Assembly: GCA_963575745.1 (NCBI GenBank)
Contig: CAUYUJ010017962.1
Span: 21,001-85,000, forward strand
Direction of reading: 5' to 3'
Length of the DNA stretch: 64,000 nucleotides
DNA from: Prorocentrum cordatum
Taxonomy: Eukaryota; Sar; Dinophyceae; Prorocentrales; Prorocentraceae
Numbering within the stretch: position 1 is the first letter of the stretch; each line of letters starts with the position of its first letter. This document shows, in pieces, positions 32,401-41,815 of the stretch. The notes beneath the pieces are model-generated. The model saw only the letters and a program-made list of their open reading frames with translations. It was not told where the DNA came from and searched no databases. The position numbers were made by a program, and so were the translations under genes.

Positions 32401-35400
32401 ACACGAACCTGGACGGCACGGACTACGTCATAGAGAACCCAGCCAAGAGCGCGATCTGGGAGGAGTCACCCTTGAAGGAGCTGCAGAACGACGAGCGCAT
32501 GTACAACAACACCTGCGACCAGTGCCAGCACGGAGCTCAGGACGCAGAAGGCATACCCATCCAGAAACGGACGAAGTTCATGGCATCCTTTCGCATGAGG
32601 AGAACAGCAATTCAGTGTCAGTGCGTACGTCCCCATGCTTGGCTCGTTGGAGGCGCCCAGACATCGAAGGCCAAGATCTTCCCAGAGAAGCTGTGCAAGA
32701 ACATCCTGAAGGACATCGGCAAGCGCATCGAGATGACACTCAAGGCACCATTGGACCTTCTTTTCTGGACGTGCGAGAGGTGCAAGCATGGAAACAAGGC
32801 AGGGACACCACATACGAGAATAAAAGGGTGCAGGTTCGATCCCAACCGGAACCCTCCTGGAGTTGCGGGGCCACCACCAGTACATCTTCCTCCAGCTCCA
32901 GCGGAAGCGGTAGCACCGGCTCCTGCACCTGCAGCACCGGCACCAGCAGCAGTTCCTGTACCAGAACCAGCGGCAGCAGTTCCACAACCACCAGCTCATG
33001 AGCCAGACTCAGGAGTTCCAGAACCACCACCAGGACTTGATCCACAAGTAAAGGAGACGAGTTCTAAGGGCGATACCACGGACCAGCCGAGCATCAGCAG
33101 TACATCACCCAAGAAGGAAATAGTGATCAAGCCCAATTTCGACTTGCAGCGCTTCAAACATCAACTCGAAGAGGCGGCTTCGGATCAAGCACGACTGGCA
33201 TTACTCCTGGGATTTCATCTGAAGTTCTGGCACGCTACTCCTGATGAGATGGCGAGACTACTGGCGGCCCTTGGAGTGGAACCGAACATCATCAAGCTAT
33301 GCCCACAAGTGGTCAAGGATCTGTGCGAAGGCTGTCGCAAGTATGCCATGCCATTACACCGACCAGCGTTTCGCGCACACATCACGACGAAGTTCAACGA
33401 GCGAGTTCAGGGCGACCTATTCTTCCTGTGGGACATGATATGGCTCATTCTAGTGGATGAGCACATCAGATACAAGGTCATTGGAGTAATGAAGGACAAG
33501 ACGGCCCCAGAGTACCTACGCTGCATGGGAGAATGTTGGATCAGATTCTTCGGGCCCATGGAGACATTCGTATCGGATCAGGAAGGAGCTCTAACCTCGG
33601 ACCTCGTTGGAACGACGCTGGACAGGTACACGATCAAACGAGAGTTTGCCGGCACGGACCCCAACAAAGAGGAAAAGAGTACTACTGGATTGGTGGAATC
33701 TCACATTCGCATGACTAAGTCAATAGCGCTGAAGAACGAGGTAGTCGCCAAGCGAGAGGGCCTCAACATCTCCAAGGAGACACTAATGTACGAGGCGGCG
33801 ATGTCGCAGAACTTATTGCTCAACTTCGGAGGAAGCACACCCGCCAACGCACTTCTCGGCTACACTCCTAGGGACTTCTACGACGAGAACTCGGCGACCA
33901 CCATGGCCCATAAGGGCGCACTCGAGATTTCACCCGACACGTTTGAGTCGAACGTACGTATGCGACTACTATCCAAGCAGAATGTCCTGAGGACGATCGT
34001 TGAAGAACGCCTCGCCATAGCCAACAAGTCTCGACCACAGAAACTGGACATCGAGAGAATCAAAGTCGGTGACAAAGTGGACTTGTACCGCACACCGAGC
34101 AAGAAGGATCAAGAGGGCTGGCGAGGACCCTGCGATCTACTACATATGAAGAGCACAGGAGCGATCGTGGTATGGAATGGATATCCCTACATCGTTCCAC
34201 TGCGGCACATTCGACTTCATCAGAGACTAGCAGCTTGGACCAACAGCTATGAGCGTCAGCATACAGCATGTCCGCCTTCGATGTACTTGGTCACGGACTA
34301 TACCGACATGCTTGACATTGTGGAAGGCACGGTTCCGTTCAAGCCGCAGATCGTGGGCATGCTGATTGGCGCCGACGGCAAGATGCGAGCCTCATCCAGT
34401 ATGGGAGAGACACCTCCCAAGGTCTGGAGTCTAGCTCAGCAGTGCGCAGAGGACGAGTGGGGAATCAAGATCGACGGCATTGTCTTTGGCAGATGTGTTC
34501 GACGTTTATACACGGTTACTGGAGCTACTTTCGGACGACAGGTGACCTGGGACTGCACGAGACGCGATCAGTATGTGACAACGGACATCAATCCCAGCAG
34601 ACAGGTATTGGACATCATCAATGCCATTCCGAACATGATCGACGTCAACGCGTGCAGTATCCTGTTCTACTCCTTCTCATCGATGACAGAAGACGAGGAA
34701 ACGAAGAAGTACGTCATCCCCGACTTCTCGGACATCTCGGCGATCGATCCCGACGATGAGAGCACGCTAGACCTACCTCTTCAATGGCCTCTATCACCGG
34801 ACCGCGACTCAGTGGCGGAAGTACAACAACAAGGAGGACAACCACCGCCACCTGGACCGCCTCCGGCACCAGCAGTGGCAATACAGCATCCTGGACATGG
34901 ACATGGACCTCCTGCTCCGCCAGCTCCTCCAGCAGCTGGAATCCGACTTCGACCCGAACACGATCAACTACCACTTCCAGCAGGACTGCCATACGGCGGA
35001 GGACCACCTCCGGGACCACCACCTGCTCCTGAACGAGCGGTGGCAGCGGCTCCAAGCCCGCAGACATTCGACATCAGCGACACGGCATGGCCGGATGGAG
35101 ACGTCAGCATCATTGAGGCGGACAGCAACATACCGCCAAGACCACCGTTTCCACCGCCAGCTCCACAGCGAGTCACCTTGCGAGACGACAACAGCTGGAA
35201 GCGAGATCGACAGGCACTGGACGAATCTCAGCAGAGTATCGAAGTGGATGACAAAAGCATGATCAGTGACGAGCAGTTCGTGCCAGAGTCAGGCTCGGGA
35301 GCTCCTCCTCCACCACCGGCACCGCCGGCGGTTGGCGGGAGACCACTGCAGCCACCTCGCGGATGGTTAGTACCTGGTCAGGCAACATGGAAGTCAAGAG

Positions 35401-36308
35401 GAACACTGGCAAGACCAGCACCATACGCACCACCAGTACTACCAGTACCCAAGCAGGCGACAATTCCGAAAGCGACCTCAGTAGCACCATCATCGACGCC
35501 GATCATCAAGGAGACTACTGAAGCGACGCGAGCTCAATCGACACCACCGGCACGACGACGAGAACTTAGCCGACCACCGATCATGACAAGGAACGAACCT
35601 GGCACTTCGAGTTCATCAGGAAGCACGACTATTCCTGGCGGAACAAGCTCAACTGGGATCCAACCGACTCCCGCGGCGACGACTGCAACACCGGCAACGA
35701 CTACGGACACACCTACAACACAATCTCCACCTAAAGCTCCATCTCCATCCTCAGCAGCTCCACCCTCATCTCCTACACCGACAGCGTCGAGCCTGACGCC
35801 GACGAAGACCATGGATAATCCTCCAGTAGTGCAAACACCACCTCCGACGAGAGCAGCGGTGAGTTCACCATCGGCATCATCTCCTTACGAAGACAAGAGT
35901 ACCATCGTGTATGACGGAGGAGAAGAACAAGCAACGGTGGATTATGGACCTGCTGAAGAACCAACGCGAGATTACGGATCACCCCCAACGGCGTCATCAA
36001 CAGGAAAGTCTCAGCCTGTAAGTCCTGGAGTTGTTCAAGAACCAGTTATCCTTCCAGAAGCAGCTAAAGATCTATCTCAAGTGGTTACTCCTCAAGGTGT
36101 TCGTAAGCATGATCTCTCTCAAGACCTTGAAGACGTACGATTGAAGGTGTCACCATCACAACCACCTGAGAACAAGAAGCTAAGGGCCAGCTCAGAACCT
36201 CCAGACGGCAAGAGACCACTACCTATCCTGGAAAGATCGCCACCCTTGTTGACGGACACGAAACGCCCTAAGACGATGGAAGGATTCACAGCGTTCGGCG
36301 ATCAATAA
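29427..36308 (+). CDS. Copia gag-protease-integrase polyprotein
   Basis: 2293 aa; start ATG in context ACCATGG just after the leader repeats. Gag-like region to about 285, then CCHC knuckle CSKCGSRWHRSEDC (about 294-307) and a Gly/Lys/Arg-rich basic stretch. Aspartic protease motif DPGAS lies near 556. Integrase: HHCC with FHLKFWH..CEGC (about 1260-1306), then D in QGDLFF (about 1329), D in VSDQEG (about 1383) and E in GLVESH (about 1423), with D-E spacing of 39 rather than 35. Residues 1700-2293 are Pro/Ala/Thr/Ser-rich and look disordered. A long region (560-1230) between protease and integrase is not recognised. It ends at TAA 36,306-36,308, in the same frame as the RT ORF. Confidence 0.9.
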   Translation: MADYSRPQTLPLEESTRQIPPGWKPGIPKYSVKKYLQKLSLWWRTKNVDDDGVAALLVLQRLQGGVYKQALRFKVEREGREYIGENAFALERTEADELHGVQAHPSGLSLFTRWLESEYGLHDQDTVGVALDKFFSFKRGPRDLGQYISDFELVYDEAADQAGLNINAVGRSYLLLQGCDLSIKKVDDIKLKIDGDLRRYNDIKAIMTRLAKQSLAQNNPEQYEGFWVDSDEEEYWEYYGYYDDYGQWQYYEDDEWWDEDEQYDEQYPPPRTSATDDEAYKGSGKGKKGNPGNCSKCGSRWHRSEDCPAGGKKDTKKGDDNKGNGKSKSDSNNGKGKYRGGKSRGRGKGRGKGYRGRGKGKGKKSKGHYGDDYDEEYYDDDWDWSTTYSSWYAMRTKTQNKDALWTFNNRAEVHHGSSWSSLQTVPSYSLDDPESPDMGQGFQETSSASASKPILAPSAQAAEPTSPRPTRRAPTRDFISDMGSPDHASTFDKDEEAEPRRLPRGIVPGGLDFLVREVQNLCYEDQVPHQNNHNVHEVNTSYHSIKGTKRFGLLYDPGASSGIIGTDTVREYQQEILGGAEIESRPTRAQFTGIDGKPTPGIGKAILPLRIPAMKDATFTGDMIGGMGSWCPALMPLPTSIRYRAIMFSAMFDNGDGILVIFPDNRRLGNRATPVYIRLLLTDSRHYIIPTDNQHIREEVDQQYLHGVLLEHLQIFWDFKPSRSGGRSAEFQVDTAPADTSTGAKSSTFSGMSRDTTNPEILKQLDHLSKSIESIKDHIGQPAAHNTHHFLSTKTAFIGHSCGDDKRTQDHQYPTRKTTMTRTQNFWKVWGMFKGSGFTGDMIPDGLSPAQQERMQKNYQGIPEKFYTKTKLTVITPRNADSFLKHLQDYKITSVDMQEHFSGSSTLSFWAWKCEFSALFPTDMRYGWNLGLKEHQDIITRFQKAIRIQVKLYTPECTPWSQASQTADPEKKAANRSADLPALQWVTDECKNTNLDGTDYVIENPAKSAIWEESPLKELQNDERMYNNTCDQCQHGAQDAEGIPIQKRTKFMASFRMRRTAIQCQCVRPHAWLVGGAQTSKAKIFPEKLCKNILKDIGKRIEMTLKAPLDLLFWTCERCKHGNKAGTPHTRIKGCRFDPNRNPPGVAGPPPVHLPPAPAEAVAPAPAPAAPAPAAVPVPEPAAAVPQPPAHEPDSGVPEPPPGLDPQVKETSSKGDTTDQPSISSTSPKKEIVIKPNFDLQRFKHQLEEAASDQARLALLLGFHLKFWHATPDEMARLLAALGVEPNIIKLCPQVVKDLCEGCRKYAMPLHRPAFRAHITTKFNERVQGDLFFLWDMIWLILVDEHIRYKVIGVMKDKTAPEYLRCMGECWIRFFGPMETFVSDQEGALTSDLVGTTLDRYTIKREFAGTDPNKEEKSTTGLVESHIRMTKSIALKNEVVAKREGLNISKETLMYEAAMSQNLLLNFGGSTPANALLGYTPRDFYDENSATTMAHKGALEISPDTFESNVRMRLLSKQNVLRTIVEERLAIANKSRPQKLDIERIKVGDKVDLYRTPSKKDQEGWRGPCDLLHMKSTGAIVVWNGYPYIVPLRHIRLHQRLAAWTNSYERQHTACPPSMYLVTDYTDMLDIVEGTVPFKPQIVGMLIGADGKMRASSSMGETPPKVWSLAQQCAEDEWGIKIDGIVFGRCVRRLYTVTGATFGRQVTWDCTRRDQYVTTDINPSRQVLDIINAIPNMIDVNACSILFYSFSSMTEDEETKKYVIPDFSDISAIDPDDESTLDLPLQWPLSPDRDSVAEVQQQGGQPPPPGPPPAPAVAIQHPGHGHGPPAPPAPPAAGIRLRPEHDQLPLPAGLPYGGGPPPGPPPAPERAVAAAPSPQTFDISDTAWPDGDVSIIEADSNIPPRPPFPPPAPQRVTLRDDNSWKRDRQALDESQQSIEVDDKSMISDEQFVPESGSGAPPPPPAPPAVGGRPLQPPRGWLVPGQATWKSRGTLARPAPYAPPVLPVPKQATIPKATSVAPSSTPIIKETTEATRAQSTPPARRRELSRPPIMTRNEPGTSSSSGSTTIPGGTSSTGIQPTPAATTATPATTTDTPTTQSPPKAPSPSSAAPPSSPTPTASSLTPTKTMDNPPVVQTPPPTRAAVSSPSASSPYEDKSTIVYDGGEEQATVDYGPAEEPTRDYGSPPTASSTGKSQPVSPGVVQEPVILPEAAKDLSQVVTPQGVRKHDLSQDLEDVRLKVSPSQPPENKKLRASSEPPDGKRPLPILERSPPLLTDTKRPKTMEGFTAFGDQ
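36306..36308 (+). other. Single in-frame stop between integrase and RT
   Basis: Context GAT CAA TAA CTT AGC. After it the same frame stays open for 15 codons to the ATG at 36,354 and on to 38,396. Either a nonsense mutation or a recoded stop. Confidence 0.85.
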
Positions 36309-36353
36309 CTTAGCATTCATCATGTTCAAGATCGACATCTAGTCAGTGCCTAC

Positions 36354-38396
36354 ATGGACAGCGATGAATTAGACGAGTATCAGACGATCATGACCAGCAT
36401 GGCCCAGGAAGTTTCAGACAACCTCCAGCGCATGAGCAATAACGAGTGGACATGGACGGCGGAAGAAGCACATTGGACGATACCCGGACCGTTCAAGGAG
36501 AGCAGAACCTTCTACTTCGACCTGAACACCGGCAATGCGATATTCGCCCAGAACGACGACATTTTGACTGAGGAAGACATCGTCAAGTACTGGCCGCTCG
36601 TCGAGGCGGCAGACCGATTGGAATCGAGGTCGTTCATAGACAATTTATGTTTCAAGGCCGTCCATCACAACAACATGGACAGTTCGAATGTGATCGACGC
36701 GGTGTGGGTGCGACGTTGGAAGAAGGTCTTCGACAAGGACAACAACATCACGTATATCATCAAGTCAAGGCTTTGCGGTCGAGGTTTCTTGGACGCACAA
36801 AAGCAAAACGTGATGAGGCACTCATCGACGGCATCAAGACTCTCACAGAGATTGATTGCATCTCTCTACTCGACGGAGAGCGACATGATCATGGAGACCT
36901 GGGACATTTCGACGGCGTTCCTACAGGGACTGAACTACGAGCAGCTGCGTAAGCACGCCAAGCGCATGGGCATCGAGGTTCGTGAACAACGCAAAGTGTA
37001 TCTTCAACCTCCGGCCAACGTTTGGCGACACTTTAGGGAGTACGAGAAGAGCAACATCAGGATTCCCGAGACGGAAGTATGTTTCTTTGTATTGCAGCTG
37101 CTGAAACCCATCTACGGCACAGTGGATGCACCTTTATTGTGGCAGCTGGCTTTATCATTACATGTGTTGGACGACATGAAAGGAGTTCAGAGTGTGTTCG
37201 ACGATAATTTCTTTATGTGGGTCAAGGACGGCAACATTAGGATGGTATGGACGGTACACGTGGACGACATTATCGTATTGGCGAAACAGGCATGGTTGTT
37301 ATGGGGTCTCAACTCAATGGAGAAGCGATTCGGCAAGATCAAGAGACACGAGCTTCCTTTCACGCACATGGGTATGAGTTATGAAGTATTGGGCGAGAGA
37401 CACCTATTTATACATCAACATGTGTTCACGGAAGGACTGAAGAAGATCGAAATACCCTTCAAGCTCAAGGACAAGCTCGACCATGAATGTGACGCCAAGT
37501 TGACGCATGATTTGAGATCAGTACTTTGTTCACTGTTGTGGCTTTGCCAGACACGAGAGGACATCTATTGCGACGTGGTGCAGCTTCAGCAGATCGTGAG
37601 GAAAAGCAATATCGGACATCTGAAGCAGGCCAACTTGATCGTGGACCGCGCCAAGAGGAACATGAAGATGGCGGGATTGCATTTCGCACCATTATCTTAT
37701 CCGGTCAGGCTAGTATCAGTTGGAGACGCAGGCCACGGCAACACGAAGACATCCTATCCCCAAGAAGGATCGGCGGCATTTCTCATGGAGGACCACATGT
37801 ATCAAGTACGAATCGACAAGAAGGACCTAGTAGACCCTTGTGACAACCACCTCCTCGGAGGCTCAACCCATCCTTTGATGATTTCTTCTGGGAAGTCCAA
37901 GCGTATATCTCATTCCACGTGCAACGCAGAGACGAATGCTGGCTACAAGGTGAACCAAGCGGCCCAGTTTATCGCATTACGGATGAGTGAGATTATCATG
38001 TGTTCAGATACTCAACACAAGGCAAAAGACATGATGGAGATTTTCGATCGTTCATTGTATCAAGTAAGAATCGACCACTGCACGGACTGTATGGACTTCT
38101 GGCAACTATGCTGTGGAGTGAAAGGAGTACCTTCGGACAAGTCAAGCAGGCTAGCAGTACTGAGTATGCGCGAGGAGAGGCTCAGCGGACGAATCCGCAA
38201 CTTCATCCACCTGCCCACCGAGGTGGTCATAGTCGACGGGCTCACTAAGACGGGCACGTTCAAGTTACTCATGGAACATCTTACGACGGGCCGATGGCAT
38301 GTGAGACCACCCAAGGGCAAGTATATCACGATACGACGTATCATACATCAACAGGACAGTTACTCAGAGCAGGATCTGTTAGATCTCAATGAGTAG
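36354..38396 (+). CDS. Copia reverse transcriptase and RNase H
   Basis: 680 aa counted from the first ATG after the stop. RT motifs: TWDISTAFLQG (about 181), KPIYGTVDAPLLW (about 255) and catalytic VHVDD (about 303). RNase H: SVGDAGHG (D about 455), NAETNAGYK (E about 525), HCTDCMDFW (D about 577) and VDGLTK (about 627, the copia ADxLTK position). All key residues are present. It could be made by read-through from the upstream ORF or by internal initiation. Confidence 0.92.
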   Translation: MDSDELDEYQTIMTSMAQEVSDNLQRMSNNEWTWTAEEAHWTIPGPFKESRTFYFDLNTGNAIFAQNDDILTEEDIVKYWPLVEAADRLESRSFIDNLCFKAVHHNNMDSSNVIDAVWVRRWKKVFDKDNNITYIIKSRLCGRGFLDAQKQNVMRHSSTASRLSQRLIASLYSTESDMIMETWDISTAFLQGLNYEQLRKHAKRMGIEVREQRKVYLQPPANVWRHFREYEKSNIRIPETEVCFFVLQLLKPIYGTVDAPLLWQLALSLHVLDDMKGVQSVFDDNFFMWVKDGNIRMVWTVHVDDIIVLAKQAWLLWGLNSMEKRFGKIKRHELPFTHMGMSYEVLGERHLFIHQHVFTEGLKKIEIPFKLKDKLDHECDAKLTHDLRSVLCSLLWLCQTREDIYCDVVQLQQIVRKSNIGHLKQANLIVDRAKRNMKMAGLHFAPLSYPVRLVSVGDAGHGNTKTSYPQEGSAAFLMEDHMYQVRIDKKDLVDPCDNHLLGGSTHPLMISSGKSKRISHSTCNAETNAGYKVNQAAQFIALRMSEIIMCSDTQHKAKDMMEIFDRSLYQVRIDHCTDCMDFWQLCCGVKGVPSDKSSRLAVLSMREERLSGRIRNFIHLPTEVVIVDGLTKTGTFKLLMEHLTTGRWHVRPPKGKYITIRRIIHQQDSYSEQDLLDLNE

Positions 38397-38739
38397 AAGT
38401 TGTGAGGAGAAGAATTCGAATGCAACTACAAAGGCAGCCAACGAATGTTATTCAATGGATAGGCCAATGTTTTTTTTGGTGAAGTTCACGATGGAGGTAC
38501 TACGGCAGTACTTCATGGACATCATCGACCACCAGTGCTTTGTGGACGAGGCTTGACTGCCTCCCTTTTGTTTGCATGCTGCTGGCTGCCTGCTTGCTTG
38601 CCTGTCTCTTAGACGTGAGGTTTGAGAGATTGTGTATTTGTGTTGTAGGTGGAGAATTAAAAGCACCTATATCTGTTTTGAGGTGCACCCGCAGCGAATA
38701 TCATAATTAAGCCCATGATATCCGGGACACTAGAACCGG
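38397..38739 (+). other. Copia 3' untranslated region
   Basis: Contains GCTGCTGGCTGCCTGCTTGC and a small stem ATATCAT..ATGATAT (38,699-38,722) near the LTR. No clear polypurine tract directly precedes the LTR, only AGAACCGG. Confidence 0.6.
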
Positions 38740-38879
38740 AGCGAAGATTTGGGTCTGATATAGGGCATGAGTAGTATCTGTTCTTATCAGTTGAAAGCAT
38801 GACTTTGCTTCGCTTAGAGGACTGTATGACTGTAATAACATCGGGGCTCAAGCTCTTTCAAAACAGAGCGATCTCCGCT
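38740..38879 (+). repeat. 3' LTR
   Basis: 140 bp, same sequence as 28,731-28,870 by eye. Followed by target-site copy GGATG at 38,880-38,884. Confidence 0.9.
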
Positions 38880-39064
38880 GGATGCAGGAGGGAGGAGGGA
38901 GGCAGGCAGGGGGGGAGGAGGCACGCTGAGGGGGAGGAGGGAAGCCACAGATACCCGCCCGCGGCGGCTCTCCCCCTCTGCCCCCTCCTCCGGCCCTGGG
39001 GGGGCGGTGCTCGGCGGCCGGCGGGCGAGCGGGCGAGGCGCCTCCTCACGCTCGGGGGCTGGAT

Positions 39065-39217
39065 TTGGGTCGGGCAGGTCTCCCTACCGGGCGGGCGTTG
39101 GACGAAAAAACAGATGGTCCCAAAATGCTCCAAACATACGCAACAAGTCGTCCCCGGAGCATGTTGCTTTTGACTATGTCTGAATACTCCTCCTGTGGAG
39201 GGGCAGGCCCGACTTAC
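39065..39217. mobile_element. hAT-like MITE family B, copy 4
   Basis: TTGGGTCGGGCAGG..GGCAGGCCCGACTTAC, flanked by GGCTGGAT (39,057) and GGCTGGGT (39,218), 7 of 8 identical. Confidence 0.8.
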
Positions 39218-39225
39218 GGCTGGGT

Positions 39226-39595
39226 GGGCGGCGCATTGACCCAGACGAGCGACGACGAGAAACGGCTCGAGCTGCTCTTCGTCTGCACCAAGGGCGGCGT
39301 TCAGACGCAGCGCTCTTTCACCAGGCAGTGCCAGGGCAACGTAGCAAGGAGGGTGACAAGATCCAGCCCAGGATGCGTCAATACTCCTGAGCGTTTTTTG
39401 AACTTGGCGCTTCGACGTTGGGCGGAAAGGGAGGGGGAGGGGGGGGTCTGGCTCCGGACCTCTGCTCAGTGCGACTGCTTGCAGGAGTGCTGCCTCTGGG
39501 GGAGGCTCCACCCGATCGAGACAGGCGCCAACAAAAACAGCCAAGATCTACTCCATGGGGTGGGGAGGGGAGGGTTGGTAGGAACATGGAAAACC
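39226..39595. other. No gene recognised
   Basis: GC-rich with a G-run near 39,440. Confidence 0.4.
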
Positions 39596-39753
39596 GACAC
39601 CAACACCACCAGGGACCACCAGCGGGAGGAGCCAGGGAGGGATCCCCTGGTGGTGTGGTCCCTCCTCTCTCTCGGGACATCCCCCAACTTCCCTGCTCAG
39701 AGAGGCATCGTGGACCTCCTCGCTGGAGGTGGCGCCCTGGTGGTGTTGGTGTC
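39596..39753. mobile_element. Foldback element with 19-bp perfect arms
   Basis: GACACCAACACCACCAGGG at 39,596-39,614 is perfectly inverted at 39,735-39,753, and homology extends inward (CCA.C.AGCG.GAGGA). CCCTGGTGGTGTGGTCCCTCC recurs inside. Confidence 0.65.
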
Positions 39754-40070
39754 GCTTCTCTTTCCCCCCAGTTGGAGGGCCCGCGCCGATCGGCAAAACG
39801 ATGAATCAAAAAACGACCACCTTCTTGGCAATGCGGGGGGCACCCGCTCGAAAGATCCGTCACAGCGTTGAGCCACCAGCAAGCAAAAAGCAGAACACGC
39901 AAGCAACATTCCAGACACAGGCAAGCACTCGACTCGCCAGGGTGCAGCTGAAGTTAGATTACTCGAACACCTAACGCGCGTTATCCCACCCACCCAACAG
40001 ATCACGTAACGCCCGCCGCCCCACCCGCCGCGGGGGCCGGATGGGCGGCGCAAAGACCCAGATCGGAGAT
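39754..40070. other. No gene recognised
   Basis: No repeat or exon supported. Confidence 0.35.
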
Positions 40071-40160
40071 CTTCTGACCCGGGTCAATCCAGACCCGGGT
40101 CAATCAGGCTCTGCAGGCTCCTGCGGGATCACGCAGGAGCCTGCACAGCCCGGGTCAATG
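40071..40160. repeat. GACCCGGGTCAAT direct repeats with 12-bp hairpin
   Basis: GACCCGGGTCAATC occurs twice (40,077 and 40,092) with a partial third at 40,149. Between them CAGGCTCCTGCG (40,114-40,125) is perfectly inverted at 40,132-40,143 with a 6-nt loop. Confidence 0.7.
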
Positions 40161-40239
40161 CCAACCTGGCCACGCAGGATCCTGCAAGATCTGGTGCTCT
40201 GGCTGATCCTCGTTTGAATTGACCCCCGTCTCTTGAGCC

Positions 40240-40440
40240 ACGACCTGATGAGCGACACCCAGACATGCAACGTCCTGACTTTGTCAGGACGGCTTCATCG
40301 GAAGTCCCGACCCTTTCCCCTTGCAGTTTTTCGTCCTGAGTCGTTCTTTGACGGTCCCGAGGCCCGGCGAGGGCCCCCGGAGGCAGAAAATCGCCAAAAA
40401 CCTCCCGTCCTGTTTTTTTTACGACGCGAGCATGTCTGGG
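40240..40440. repeat. Dispersed repeat N
   Basis: AAGTCCCGACCCTTTCCCC and TTGACGGTCCCGAGGCCCG blocks. They recur in part near 43,650-43,700, 45,755-45,810 and 5730-5780. Confidence 0.5.
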
Positions 40441-40614
40441 CAACGAGAAGCAGCTCCTGCGCAGGACGGCATGCTTGCGCGGTGGCTCACGCGGGCCGCC
40501 AAGCGCGGGACGCCACTACGGTAACGAGCGCGCCTGCGCGCGACCCTGTGCGCGGACGGCCTGCGCGCGAGCGCCCGCGCAGTCGGATCGGTCTTGCTGC
40601 GTCGCTCAAGTACA

Positions 40615-40800
40615 CTTCGTTCATTTCTAATCGTGCTCATTTCTAATTGTGCTCGTTTCTAATTGTTCCTGACCCCCCTGGTGGCCAGGAAGAGGCCCAG
40701 GATAGAACAATCAATTAGAAACGAACAGATCTTTGCCCCCCCAAAATCAAAGAACCTTCGAATACTTAGACATGAACAACGTGTATCCGATAGTCTGTTT
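40615..40800. repeat. Dispersed repeat H, copy 1
   Basis: TCATTTCTAATCGTGCTCAT..AATTGTTCCTGAC..GGCCAGGAAGAGGCCCAGGA..AATTAGAAA..AATCAAAGAACC. Partly self-complementary ends (TTTCTAATTGTTC / GAACAATCAATTAGAAA). Second copy at 41,645. Confidence 0.7.
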
Positions 40801-40983
40801 CTGCTCGGTCAGACTGCTTTTCCTCGATCTCGGCCTCCAGGGGTCGCTGTCGGCAAGGGAACAGAAGGCGGCACAACATGAACGTTTGGCGCTTCGCGCG
40901 GAGCGCCCACAGTTCGTGTTTATGCAATGATTAACTCGGCGAGTCGGGCCCGCGGCACCATCATGCGGGACGTACGTCTACCT

Positions 40984-41143
40984 TTAGGTCGGGCATCTTC
41001 TCCTCCAGACGGATTTTGGAAGAAAAATCAAAATAGGCAAACCAAACTCAAAAACAGTCAAACATCATTAAAAAATCGTTCCCAGATTATTTTTGTGGAC
41101 TCCTTTTGAACTTTCCTCCTGTAGAGGGACGTGCCCGACGAAA
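40984..41143. mobile_element. hAT-like MITE family B, copy 5
   Basis: TTAGGTCGGGCATC..GGGACGTGCCCGACGAAA between GTCTACCT (40,976) and GTCTACCC (41,144). Confidence 0.8.
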
Positions 41144-41159
41144 GTCTACCCGCAGGGGA

Positions 41160-41290
41160 GGGGTCCCTCCTCCTCCTCCTCCTCCTCCTCCGCCTCCGCC
41201 TCCTCCGCCTCCTCCGCCTCCTCCGCATCCTCCGCCTCCTCCTCCTCCTCCTCCTCCTCCTCCGCCTCCTCCTCCTCCTCCTCCCAGGCG
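41160..41290. repeat. (CTC)n/(CGC)n microsatellite
   Basis: TCC and GCC triplets throughout. Confidence 0.9.
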
Positions 41291-41644
41291 GCCTTGCGCG
41301 GCCCTGAGGTCCTCAGGGGCCCGCCTGGAAGCTGAGCCGAAGACCTGCCACCCTCAGGCATGAGAGAGCTGAACCCTCAGGGCCCCACAAGCCGAGGCTG
41401 AAGCTGAAGTCTCGGCGTGGCCTCAGTGGCCACCTCGTCAAGCTTCAACGCCCGAAAAATTGGTGCAGACAAACATGGGCACGATGCCCAACAACAAATG
41501 CTGTCCAACACCAACAGCGGCCGCTGTTGGGCAGGTGGCCCTCTGTCTCAAAGGGACAGCGTCCGCGGCGACACCTACAGCGAGCTCTGTCCAATCAGAA
41601 GCAGGACATGCCGTCGGTCTTTGCACCCGTTCCCTCCGTACCCG

Positions 41645-41815
41645 TCGTTCATTTCTAATCGTGCTCATTTCAAATGGTGCTCGGTTTTAATTGTTCCTGA
41701 CACCCTAGTGGCCAGGAAGAGGCCCAGGACAGAATAATTAGAAATGAAAGGATCTTGGCCCCCAACAAAAATCAAAGAACCCTCGCATGCTGAGAAACGA
41801 ACAACGTGTACCCCA
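41645..41815. repeat. Dispersed repeat H, copy 2
   Basis: Matches 40,615-40,800 along its length, ending GAACAACGTGTACCCC. Confidence 0.7.

Larger units (their letters stand above)
28731..38879 (+). mobile_element. Full-length Ty1/copia-type LTR retrotransposon, 10.1 kb
   Basis: 140-bp LTRs that look identical base for base, a 5-bp target-site duplication, a primer-binding site, a repeat-rich leader and two in-frame coding blocks in copia order (gag, protease, integrase, then RT, RNase H). LTR identity implies a recent insertion. It sits in a (GGA)n tract. Confidence 0.93.

Noticed and set aside
30118-35262. Second- and third-frame ORFs inside the copia polyprotein
   Set aside because: They overlap the frame that holds the zinc knuckle, protease and integrase motifs and have biased composition only.
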